Source of the DNA: Flavobacteriales bacterium
GTDB taxonomy: Bacteria; Bacteroidota; Bacteroidia; Flavobacteriales; BACL11
Reading direction: 5' to 3'
NCBI GenBank assembly: GCA_002724895.1
Contig: PBQB01000042.1
Span: 11,936 to 17,816, forward strand
DNA length: 5,881 nucleotides
The position numbers and the translations under genes are program-made. The notes below the pieces were generated by a model. That model did no database searches and was not told where the DNA came from. It saw only the letters and a list, made by a program, of their open reading frames with translations. The first letter of the stretch is position 1, and every line of letters starts with the position of its first letter. This document shows, piece by piece, positions 1 to 5,881 of the stretch.

Positions 1-1315
1 TTAGAATTTTTGCCATTTCCTTAGGCTTAAATCTCTCTTTACATGAAACAATTGCATTTAATAAAAGCGTAACATATTCTTTTCCTTCTATTTTTTCCTT
101 AGGATTTTTACAGTTGTCACACATTTCATTACAATCTGAAGCATTAAATTCTTCACCGAAATAGTGTAATAAATATTTTCTTCTACACATGGATGTTTCT
201 GAAAAAGCGATTGTTTCCATAATCAACAATCTTCCAACTTCTTGCTCTGCAACAGGTTTTCCTTGTAAAAATTTTTCTATTTTTTCAATATCTTTATAGT
301 CATAAAAAGTAATTAAATCACCTTTCCCACCATCTCTACCAGCTCTTCCGGTTTCTTGATAATAACCCTCTAAACTTTTAGGAATATCGTGATGTATTAC
401 ATAGCGTATATCTGGCTTATCAATCCCCATTCCAAATGCAATAGTGGCAACAATGACATTGCAATCATCCATAAGAAATTTTTCTTGATTTTCGACCCTA
501 GTTTTAGAATCTAGTCCAGCGTGGTACGGAAGTGCCTTAATATTATTAACTTGTAAAGTAGCGGCGATCTCTTCAACTTTTTTTCTACTTAAACAGTATA
601 CAATTCCTGATTCTCCTTTCCTAGAGTTAATATATTGAATAATTTGTTTTGCGACATCCTTTTTTTGTTTAATTTCATAAAAAAGGTTTTTTCGATTAAA
701 AGAATCTATAAATAACTCTCCATCATTAATTTGTAAATTCTTCATTATATCTTGCCTTACTTTTGGTGTTGCTGTAGCTGTAAGAGCAATTACAGGAGCT
801 TTTCCAATATTATTTATGATGTCTCGTAATTTTCTATATTCTGGTCTAAAATCATGACCCCATTCCGAAATACAATGTGCTTCATCAATCGCATAAAAAG
901 AGATTTTTGATTTTCTAAAAAATATAATATTATCTTCTTTAATTAATGATTCAGGAGCAACATATACTAGTTTTGTTTTATTAGACAAAATATCATTTTT
1001 CACTTGATTTGCTTGTGTTTTGGTTAATGATGAATTGAGTACGTGGGCTATACTTTCGTTTTTATAAAAACCTCTTAGTACATCTACTTGATTTTTCATT
1101 AACGCAATTAGAGGTGAAACAATAATTGCGCACCCATCTAAAAGAAGAGCTGGTAACTGATAACACATTGACTTTCCTCCTCCTGTAGGCATAATAACCA
1201 TTGTATCATTTTGTAGAAGTAAGTTGTTTATAATCTTTTCTTGATCGCCTCTAAAACTATTGTATCCAAATATTTCTTTTAGTTTTTTATGTAGAGTTTC
1301 AGATGTAATACTCAT
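1..1315 (-). CDS. recQ: ATP-dependent DNA helicase RecQ (partial, C-terminus beyond window)
   Basis: RecQ is a 3'-5' superfamily 2 DNA helicase that unwinds recombination and replication intermediates using ATP. I translated 438 codons from the ATG at 1315; the frame is still open at base 1, so the gene is cut by the window edge and is not shown to be broken. Visible motifs in order: motif 0 FGYNSFRGDQ (residues 16-25), Walker A MPTGGGKS (42-49), DEAH (144-147), the RecQ aromatic-rich loop ISEWGHDFRPEY (149-160), TAT motif III (near 179-183), a motif V region containing GMGIDKPD (near 295-302), and motif VI QETGRAGRDG (320-329). The RecQ zinc-binding domain follows, with Cys377, Cys395, Cys399 and Cys402. 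The remaining winged-helix (RQC) part and any HRDC domain lie outside the window. The start is well fixed: an in-frame TAA lies 12 codons upstream (1352-1354) with no other ATG between. It is divergent from kdsD. The family assignment is essentially certain. Confidence 0.97.
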   Translation of the reverse strand, partial: MSITSETLHKKLKEIFGYNSFRGDQEKIINNLLLQNDTMVIMPTGGGKSMCYQLPALLLDGCAIIVSPLIALMKNQVDVLRGFYKNESIAHVLNSSLTKTQANQVKNDILSNKTKLVYVAPESLIKEDNIIFFRKSKISFYAIDEAHCISEWGHDFRPEYRKLRDIINNIGKAPVIALTATATPKVRQDIMKNLQINDGELFIDSFNRKNLFYEIKQKKDVAKQIIQYINSRKGESGIVYCLSRKKVEEIAATLQVNNIKALPYHAGLDSKTRVENQEKFLMDDCNVIVATIAFGMGIDKPDIRYVIHHDIPKSLEGYYQETGRAGRDGGKGDLITFYDYKDIEKIEKFLQGKPVAEQEVGRLLIMETIAFSETSMCRRKYLLHYFGEEFNASDCNEMCDNCKNPKEKIEGKEYVTLLLNAIVSCKERFKPKEMAKIL

Positions 1316-1376
1316 TCTTGTAAAAATTGATATTTTTGTAGTTGAAATTATTTAGACGAATATACAATATTATTTA
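1316..1376. promoter_or_regulatory. Divergent intergenic region between recQ and kdsD
   Basis: This 61-bp AT-rich gap must hold promoters for two divergent units, recQ leftward and kdsD-tatC-lptB rightward. On the plus strand TATTTTTG at 1331-1338 exactly fits the Bacteroidota -7 consensus TAnnTTTG. It would place a start of transcription near 1343-1346 and leave a leader of about 30 bases before the kdsD ATG. I see no good -33 TTG at the expected distance, so the call is tentative. On the minus strand the best match toward recQ is TATATTCG (1364-1357), with one mismatch. No Shine-Dalgarno sequence precedes either start, which is usual in this phylum. Confidence 0.4.
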
Positions 1377-2342
1377 ATGAAATCTTCTGAAGAAATAAAA
1401 AAAATTGCAAAAAAATGCATCGAAAATGAAGTAGAAGAAATTAATAGTTTAATTAAAAGAATAGATAATAGCTTCGTTGAAATTATCAATATATTATATA
1501 AAACCAAAGGACGAGTAATTTTTTCTGGAATTGGTAAAAGCGCTGATATTGCAAGAAAAATTGTTGCTACTCTTAATTCAACAGGTCAGCCTTCAATTTT
1601 TCTTCATGCAGCTGATGCAATTCATGGTGATCTTGGAAACATCAAAAAAGAAGATATCATCGTAATTATTTCAAATAGTGGCAATACAGATGAAATAAAA
1701 AATTTACTACCACTGATTAAAAATATGGGTAATCAAATTATTTCCATGACTGGAAACATAAATTCGTATCTTGCTCTAGAGTCAAATTACGTAATAGATG
1801 TGGGTGTTTCTAAAGAAGCATGTCCAAACAACTTAGCTCCTACAACTTCCACTACAGTTCAACTAGTAATGGGAGATGCAATAGCAATTAGTTTATTAGC
1901 ATGTAGAGATTTCACAGATAAAGATTTTGCTCGATTTCATCCAGGAGGTTCATTAGGAAAAAAACTTAATATTAGACTTTCAGATCTCAAAATGCAGATG
2001 ACTAATCCAAAAGTGAGTAAAGACACTTTAATTAAAAACATTATTATAGAAATTTCAAAAAATAGAGTTGGAGCTACGGTTGTTATTGATAATAATTTTA
2101 TAGAGGGGATTATCACTGATGGAGATTTAAGAAGAGCAATTGAAGATGAAAATGATTTTTTTTCACTTAAGGCAAGTGATATTATGACAGAAAAGCCTAT
2201 GATTATTGAAATAGACTGTTTGGCTTTTGATGCCTTAAGATATATGCAGAAGAATAATATTAGTCAATTAATTGTTACTGAAAATAAAAAATATATTGGG
2301 ATAATTCATATTCATGAAATTATAAAAAAAGGAATTGTATAA
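1377..2342 (+). CDS. kdsD: Arabinose 5-phosphate isomerase, SIS-CBS-CBS (KdsD/KpsF/GutQ family)
   Basis: The enzyme interconverts ribulose 5-phosphate and arabinose 5-phosphate, the first dedicated step toward Kdo, the sugar that joins lipid A to the LPS core; it is cytoplasmic. The 321-residue length is normal. An N-terminal SIS sugar-isomerase domain (about 35-180) contains GIGKS (51-55), HGDLG (83-87), SNSGNTDE (99-106) and EACPNNLAPTTSTT (147-160), followed by FHPGGSLGKKL (187-197). Residues Lys54, Glu106, Glu147 and His188 lie at a constant offset of five from the catalytic residues known in E. coli KdsD (Lys59, Glu111, Glu152, His193), so the active site looks intact. Two CBS modules follow (about 208-262 and 270-321), with ITDGDLRRA at 246-254. 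It is first in a three-gene operon; its TAA overlaps the tatC ATG by one base. The kpsF name is used for capsule-linked paralogues, but no capsule genes are visible here. Confidence 0.95.
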   Translation: MKSSEEIKKIAKKCIENEVEEINSLIKRIDNSFVEIINILYKTKGRVIFSGIGKSADIARKIVATLNSTGQPSIFLHAADAIHGDLGNIKKEDIIVIISNSGNTDEIKNLLPLIKNMGNQIISMTGNINSYLALESNYVIDVGVSKEACPNNLAPTTSTTVQLVMGDAIAISLLACRDFTDKDFARFHPGGSLGKKLNIRLSDLKMQMTNPKVSKDTLIKNIIIEISKNRVGATVVIDNNFIEGIITDGDLRRAIEDENDFFSLKASDIMTEKPMIIEIDCLAFDALRYMQKNNISQLIVTENKKYIGIIHIHEIIKKGIV

Positions 2343-3151
2343 TGAATAAAAAATCAGAGATGTCTTTTTTAAGTCATCTAGAAGTATTTAGATGGCATTT
2401 GATAAGGTCATTTATTGCATTGTTGTTTTTTTCAATTTTAGCTTTTATATATAAAGATTTTGTATTTGATCAAATTTTGTTAGGTCCAATAGACCCATAT
2501 TTCCCTACTTATGTCACCTTGTGTAAGTTATCAAGATTTCTAGGAATTGGAGATTTCTTTTGTTTAAATGAACCTATATTTGAATTAATTAATATTAATA
2601 TGAGTGGTCAGTTTTCAGCTCATATTACAACTTCATTATTTGCAGGATTTGTTTTTTCTTTTCCATATATATTTTGGGAGTTTTGGCGTTTTGTAAAACC
2701 AGCATTATATTCAAATGAAACTAAATTAGTTAGGGGAGTAGTATTTTTTACATCTTTGTTATTTTTATTTGGAATATTTTTCGGATACTATGTTATCGCT
2801 CCACTTTCTGTAAATTTTCTAGGAACATATCAAGTAAGTTCTAGTGTTCCAAATCAAATTAGTTTAATGTCATTTATTTCTACTGTTGTTACAGTATGTC
2901 TTGTAAATGGCATTATTTTTGAATTGCCAATTATAGTATATTTTTTAACAAAACTAGGAATATTAACCCCAACTTTTATGAGAATATATAGAAGACATGC
3001 TATTGTGTTAACTTTAATTCTTTCAGCAATAATTACTCCTCCTGATATTACTTCTCAAATCTTAGTTTCGTTTCCATTACTAATTTTGTATGAGATTAGT
3101 ATTTTATTATCTGCAAGGGTTTTATATAATCAATCTAAACAAGGTGTATGA
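2342..3151 (+). CDS. tatC: Sec-independent protein translocase subunit TatC
   Basis: TatC is the polytopic inner-membrane receptor that binds twin-arginine signal peptides and recruits TatA to export folded proteins. At 269 residues it is slightly longer than the E. coli protein. Six hydrophobic segments can be seen, roughly 20-37, 95-115, 132-154, 175-200, 219-231 and 239-258. Family signatures include SFLSHLEVFRWHLIRS at the N-terminus, WRFVKPALYSNE (115-126), FELP (193-196) and ITPPDITSQ (231-239). By alignment to E. coli TatC, Phe94, Glu103, Glu170, Asp211 and Gln215 are present as Phe117, Glu126, Glu194, Asp235 and Gln239. The normally conserved Glu15 is replaced by Val15, although Glu14 adjoins it. 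The first periplasmic loop is long (about 40-92) and contains two Cys (61, 74), an expansion I associate with Bacteroidota. The gene overlaps kdsD by one base and lptB by four, implying translational coupling. TatA/B genes are not in the window. Confidence 0.96.
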   Translation: MNKKSEMSFLSHLEVFRWHLIRSFIALLFFSILAFIYKDFVFDQILLGPIDPYFPTYVTLCKLSRFLGIGDFFCLNEPIFELININMSGQFSAHITTSLFAGFVFSFPYIFWEFWRFVKPALYSNETKLVRGVVFFTSLLFLFGIFFGYYVIAPLSVNFLGTYQVSSSVPNQISLMSFISTVVTVCLVNGIIFELPIIVYFLTKLGILTPTFMRIYRRHAIVLTLILSAIITPPDITSQILVSFPLLILYEISILLSARVLYNQSKQGV

Positions 3152-3873
3152 AATTAACAGCAAACAATATTACAAAGTATTATGGTAAAAGAGCAGTTGT
3201 AGATAATATTTCTATAAAATTGCATCAGGGGGAGATAGTAGGTTTATTAGGTCCAAACGGTGCGGGAAAAACTACTTCGTTTTATATGATCGTAGGGTTA
3301 GTCAAATTATTTAGTGGTAAAATTTTTTTGGATAATACGGATTTAACAAATTTACCGATGTATAAAAGAGCACAATTAGGTGTTGGATATTTAGCTCAAG
3401 AAAATTCCATTTTTAGAAAAATGAGTATTGAAGAAAATTTATTAGCTGTTTTAGAAATGACTAATTTGAGTAAAATTGAGCAAGAAAGAAAATGTGTTGA
3501 TTTATTAAATGAATTTGGTCTTTTTTCAATAAGAAAAAATAAGGGAGAAGTATTGTCGGGAGGAGAGAGAAGGAGAACAGAAATTGCTCGTGCTTTGGCT
3601 ACTAGTCCTAAATTTATATTGCTTGATGAACCTTTTGCAGGAGTAGATCCAATTGCGGTTGAAGATATACAAGAAATTGTCTCTAGATTGAAAAGGAAAA
3701 ATATAGGAATATTAATTACAGATCATAATGTTCATGAAACATTATCTATTACAGACCGTTCATATTTGCTTTTTGAAGGTAAAATACTAAAAAGTGGTTC
3801 TTCAGAAGAATTAGCTTCAGATAAGCAAGTTAGGAAACTATATTTAGGAAAGAATTTTGAGTTAAGAAAATAG
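3148..3873 (+). CDS. lptB: LPS export ABC transporter ATPase LptB
   Basis: LptB is the cytoplasmic ATPase of the LptB2FG complex, which extracts LPS from the inner membrane and pushes it along the Lpt bridge to the outer membrane. The 241-residue length is typical. Visible motifs: Walker A GPNGAGKT (35-42), Q-loop Gln84, signature LSGGE (136-140), Walker B ILLDEP (157-162) with catalytic Glu161, D-loop region AGVDP (164-168), and switch His193. YLAQENSIFRKMS (81-93) and ERRRTEIARALA (140-151) are characteristic of LptB rather than general ABC ATPases; Phe89-Arg90 align with the E. coli residues that contact the LptF/LptG coupling helices. It ends the operon after tatC, whose TGA overlaps this ATG (ATGA). 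Its TAG directly abuts the purS stop codon on the other strand. The membrane subunits LptF/G are not adjacent, which is common. The related branched-chain amino acid ATPase LivG is less likely given the LptB-specific residues. Confidence 0.95.
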   Translation: MKLTANNITKYYGKRAVVDNISIKLHQGEIVGLLGPNGAGKTTSFYMIVGLVKLFSGKIFLDNTDLTNLPMYKRAQLGVGYLAQENSIFRKMSIEENLLAVLEMTNLSKIEQERKCVDLLNEFGLFSIRKNKGEVLSGGERRRTEIARALATSPKFILLDEPFAGVDPIAVEDIQEIVSRLKRKNIGILITDHNVHETLSITDRSYLLFEGKILKSGSSEELASDKQVRKLYLGKNFELRK

Positions 3874-4125
3874 TTAAATTTTTGTTATGTCAAAGCTGTA
3901 TGATTCCATTATTTCGTTGCATAGAATTTTTTTACATGCTTGATTAACCTTGTCATTTGCTTGTTCTATGTTTTTTGCTTCAATTTCTAAAGTAATATGC
4001 TTGCCAATTCTAACATTATTGATTTCAGATAAACCAATATTTCCCATACTTGCACTAACAGCTTTTCCTTGAGGATCTAATAGTGCTTCTAAAGGCATTA
4101 TGTCTACATTTGCTTTAAATTTCAT
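3874..4125 (-). CDS. purS: Phosphoribosylformylglycinamidine synthase subunit PurS
   Basis: PurS is the small subunit that bridges PurL and PurQ in the split form of FGAM synthase, step four of purine biosynthesis (FGAR + glutamine + ATP to FGAM). The 83-residue length fits the family. The conserved features are LDPQGKAV (16-23), VRIGKHI (38-44) and a C-terminal LCNEIMESYSF (68-78) that matches the usual LANPVIEDY block. The N-terminal MKFKANVDIMP corresponds to the first beta strand. The gene is second in a minus-strand unit: its ATG overlaps the pssA TGA (ATGA), so it is probably translationally coupled to pssA. Its TAA (3876-3874) touches the lptB TAG with no base between. Its presence implies that this organism has a short PurL and a separate PurQ elsewhere, rather than only the single-chain enzyme of E. 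coli. The start is fixed by the overlap and by family length. Confidence 0.9.
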   Translation of the reverse strand: MKFKANVDIMPLEALLDPQGKAVSASMGNIGLSEINNVRIGKHITLEIEAKNIEQANDKVNQACKKILCNEIMESYSFDITKI

Positions 4126-4853
4126 TTAATATTGTTATTTAAGATTGATAAAAATAAATACAAAACTACAATAAAAGGTATAGCTACAAATTTAAAAATA
4201 AATAATAATAGAATTGATGTAAAAATTAATAATATTATAAAAATGTTTTTTGTATTAAGTTTTAATTCTTTCATTGATATTTTTAATGATAAAAGTTGAA
4301 TATTGGTAATTAACAAAAAAGATATTATCAAATTACAAATGATCAATGCCAAAATATTTTCTTGAAAATTAACATTTAAAAAGGGGAATGATGCAATTAC
4401 AATAGCACCCGCAGGAGTAGGTAAGCCAATAAAATGTTTGATTTGATTATTGTCAATATTGAATTTGGCTAATCTTATTGCGCTACATATTGTATAAATA
4501 AAAGAAGATATAGCAATAAAAAAACATGAATTATTAGATAATGGTTCTAGTAAGGTTTCTGCATTAAAATAAAAAGATGATTGACTAAAATAAAGTAGTT
4601 GAAACATAATCATACTTGGGGCAACTCCAAAAGTTACCATATCAGCTAATGAATCTAATTCTTTCCCGATTGGACTAAATGAAGATAAAAAACGAGCGCT
4701 TAATCCATCACAAAAATCAAATATCATACCAATAAAAATACAAAATGAAGCTAATTCAATATCAGAAATCATTGAAAATATAATACTTAATAATCCACAA
4801 AATAAATTAAGTATTGTTAAAATATTTGGGATATTCTTTTTAATTCTAATCAT
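4122..4853 (-). CDS. pssA: CDP-diacylglycerol--serine O-phosphatidyltransferase (PssA, CDP-alcohol phosphotransferase family)
   Basis: This inner-membrane enzyme joins serine to CDP-diacylglycerol to give phosphatidylserine, which is then decarboxylated to phosphatidylethanolamine. The complete CDP-alcohol phosphotransferase motif is present: Asp46, Asp49-Gly50, Ala53-Arg54, Gly63, Asp67 and Asp71, including all four metal-binding and catalytic aspartates. Two blocks favour serine as the substrate over glycerol phosphate: an N-terminal IPNILTILNLFCGLLSI (8-24), and RLAKFN (127-132) followed by FIGLPTPAGA (141-150). About eight hydrophobic segments span the 243 residues. The C-terminal 50 residues are almost entirely Ile, Leu, Phe and Asn, partly reflecting the AT-rich genome. 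It is the first gene of a two-gene unit with purS and is divergent from lnt. The start is supported by the N-terminal family motif; the next in-frame Met (residue 28) would delete the first membrane segment. PgsA is the main alternative and is unlikely. Confidence 0.93.
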   Translation of the reverse strand: MIRIKKNIPNILTILNLFCGLLSIIFSMISDIELASFCIFIGMIFDFCDGLSARFLSSFSPIGKELDSLADMVTFGVAPSMIMFQLLYFSQSSFYFNAETLLEPLSNNSCFFIAISSFIYTICSAIRLAKFNIDNNQIKHFIGLPTPAGAIVIASFPFLNVNFQENILALIICNLIISFLLITNIQLLSLKISMKELKLNTKNIFIILLIFTSILLLFIFKFVAIPFIVVLYLFLSILNNNIK

Positions 4854-4901
4854 ATCAGCAAAAATATGATAATATTTGTAATCTAAAATTCAGATTAAAT
4901 A
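4854..4901. promoter_or_regulatory. Divergent intergenic region between pssA and lnt
   Basis: This 48-bp AT-rich gap must contain promoters for pssA (leftward) and lnt (rightward). On the minus strand TATTTTTG at 4866-4859, followed by C, is an exact match to the Bacteroidota -7 consensus TAnnTTTG(Y). It ends only five bases before the pssA ATG, which would imply a leaderless or nearly leaderless transcript. On the plus strand AATATTTG (4871-4878) is a one-mismatch version and would leave a lnt leader of about 20 bases. No convincing -33 element or Shine-Dalgarno sequence is visible. The elements are inferred from consensus only. Confidence 0.4.
4879..4897. repeat. Short perfect inverted repeat upstream of lnt
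   Basis: TAATCT (4879-4884) and AGATTA (4892-4897) form a 6-bp perfect inverted repeat with a 7-base spacer (AAAATTC). It lies just after the possible lnt -7 motif and ends four bases before the lnt ATG. It could be a small operator or a weak hairpin in the lnt leader. The arms are short and AT-rich, so it may be chance. There is no following T-run that would make it a terminator. Confidence 0.3.
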
Positions 4902-5881
4902 ATGAAGAAAATTTATTTAAGTTTAATTTCAGGCTTCTTATTTGTGATTTCATGGGTAAGTATTGGTTTTTTTCCGTTTATATTTTTTGCCTTTATACCA
5001 TTATTAGCTTTAGAAGCTCAACTATCAAAAACACTTCCTTTATCATCTGGAAAATATGTTTTTTTATATTCTTTTATTAGTTTTTTAATTTTTAATTTTT
5101 TCACAACTTATTGGATATGCCACGCAACAATCTTTGGTGCTATCATGGCTTTTTTAATTAATAGTTTGTTAATGGCTTTTGCATTTTATTTGTTTCATAA
5201 GATAAAGAGTCAAACTAATAATCGATTAGGCTACATTGCCTTTGTTGCTGTTTGGATTACAATGGAATATTTACATTTAAATTGGGATTTGTCTTGGCCA
5301 TGGCTCACATTAGGAAATGTATTTGCAAATTTCCCTATCATAGTTCAATGGTATGAGTTCACTGGATTTTTAGGTGGTTCTTTATGGGTTTTAATTTTAA
5401 ACGTATATTTATTTGAAATAATTTATATCAAAAACCGGAAAAACAAGTTAATTAAAGTTGCATTCTTTGGCCTATTTTTTCCTATTGTTTTTTCTGTATT
5501 TCTTCATTCTAATTATGAATATATTAAAAAAGAAATTTTAAATATCGTTGTTGTACAACCAAATGTTGATCCATATAAGGATAAGTTTGTGATTTCATAT
5601 GAAAAGCAGTTAAATGACTTTATATCACTATCTAAGAAAAAAATTACTAATAATACAAGCTTATTGGTAGGCCCTGAAACTGCTATTTTAGAACAAATAT
5701 GGGAAGATAAAGATAATAGATATAACAACTCTTTAAGTATTTTAAAATTTAGAGAACTGCAAAAACAATTTCCAAACTTAAATATTTTAGTTGGGGCTAC
5801 TACCTATCGTTTATTTCATGAAAATGAGAAAAAGTCTTCTACAGCAAGAGAAATAAGAGATAAAAATATCTTTTATGATGT
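4902..5881 (+). CDS. lnt: Apolipoprotein N-acyltransferase Lnt (partial, C-terminus beyond window)
   Basis: Lnt transfers an acyl chain from a phospholipid, preferably phosphatidylethanolamine, to the N-terminal cysteine of lipoproteins, the last step of lipoprotein maturation in the inner membrane. I translated 326 codons from the ATG at 4902; the frame remains open at the right edge, and the family is usually above 500 residues. Hydrophobic segments lie near 5-20, 21-37, 52-72, 75-98, 109-126, 152-176 and 185-201. The block WDLSWPWLTLGN (128-139) is the Lnt signature before the periplasmic domain. The nitrilase-like domain begins near 212 with ILNIVVVQPNVDPYKDKF. VGPETAI (256-262) contains Glu259, which I infer to be the catalytic Glu of the Glu-Lys-Cys triad. 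VGATTYR (297-303) fits the next nitrilase strand. The catalytic Lys and Cys lie outside the window, so activity cannot be judged fully. It is divergent from pssA. Confidence 0.93.
   Translation, partial: MKKIYLSLISGFLFVISWVSIGFFPFIFFAFIPLLALEAQLSKTLPLSSGKYVFLYSFISFLIFNFFTTYWICHATIFGAIMAFLINSLLMAFAFYLFHKIKSQTNNRLGYIAFVAVWITMEYLHLNWDLSWPWLTLGNVFANFPIIVQWYEFTGFLGGSLWVLILNVYLFEIIYIKNRKNKLIKVAFFGLFFPIVFSVFLHSNYEYIKKEILNIVVVQPNVDPYKDKFVISYEKQLNDFISLSKKKITNNTSLLVGPETAILEQIWEDKDNRYNNSLSILKFRELQKQFPNLNILVGATTYRLFHENEKKSSTAREIRDKNIFYD

Noticed and set aside
1..1315. RecQ as a truncated pseudogene because it has no stop codon in the window
   Set aside because: The frame is open to the window edge and all helicase motifs and zinc-binding cysteines are intact, so the missing C-terminus is due to the window boundary.
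2156..2163. Run of eight T within kdsD, and runs of seven T within tatC and lptB, as possible slippage or frameshift sites
   Set aside because: All three reading frames continue intact through these runs and end at expected lengths. Such runs are expected by chance in so AT-rich a genome, and nothing indicates programmed slippage.
2456..2618. Long loop with two cysteines after the first TatC membrane segment as a possible inserted domain
   Set aside because: An expanded first periplasmic loop is, as far as I recall, normal for TatC of Bacteroidota, and the flanking sequence aligns without interruption, so it is not evidence of an insertion.
5513..5728. A 71-codon open frame on the minus strand
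   Set aside because: It lies entirely inside the well-supported lnt coding sequence, its Ser/Leu-rich translation matches no family I recognise, and no promoter-like or ribosome-binding signal precedes it. It is a shadow frame.
1..5881. CRISPR array, insertion sequence, tRNA/rRNA, prophage, toxin-antitoxin or defence genes
   Set aside because: I saw no regularly spaced direct repeats, transposase motifs, cloverleaf structure or unexplained small gene pairs. Nearly every base belongs to recognised housekeeping or envelope genes, and the only gaps are 61 and 48 bp.

Overview
The window is a very AT-rich, densely packed stretch of bacterial chromosome. It carries seven protein genes, two of them cut by the window edges. 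The organism is very likely a member of the Bacteroidota, probably Flavobacteriia-like. The evidence is the neighbourhood recQ / kdsD(kpsF) / tatC / lptB, which I recall as a common arrangement in that phylum, the absence of clear Shine-Dalgarno sequences before the genes, TAnnTTTG-like motifs in both divergent intergenic gaps, and the protein signatures (a TatC with a long first periplasmic loop, a Bacteroidota-like RecQ). Kdo and LPS-transport genes show a Gram-negative, LPS-bearing cell. Species cannot be assigned from sequence alone.

Layout: (1) bases 1-1315, minus strand: the N-terminal 438 residues of the RecQ DNA helicase, running off the left edge. (2) bases 1316-1376: a 61-bp divergent intergenic region. 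(3) bases 1377-3873, plus strand: a tight kdsD-tatC-lptB operon joined by a 1-base TAATG overlap and a 4-base ATGA overlap. (4) bases 3874-4853, minus strand: a two-gene unit, pssA then purS in transcription order, also joined by an ATGA overlap. Its end abuts lptB stop codon to stop codon with no spacer. (5) bases 4854-4901: a 48-bp divergent gap with a small inverted repeat and a promoter-like motif. (6) bases 4902-5881, plus strand: the N-terminal 326 residues of apolipoprotein N-acyltransferase (lnt), running off the right edge.

Functionally the middle and right parts are an envelope-building neighbourhood. KdsD makes arabinose 5-phosphate for Kdo. LptB powers LPS export to the outer membrane. 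TatC is the receptor of the Tat exporter. PssA makes phosphatidylserine, the precursor of phosphatidylethanolamine, which is a natural acyl donor for Lnt. PurS, a small subunit of a purine-biosynthesis enzyme, and RecQ, a DNA repair helicase, are housekeeping genes without an obvious functional link to the rest. I see no mobile element, CRISPR array, tRNA, rRNA or defence system, and no evidence of a previously undescribed system. The most notable points are an unusual substitution in the TatC signal-peptide-binding region, the zero-gap convergent lptB/purS junction, and a stand-alone purS translationally coupled to a phospholipid gene.
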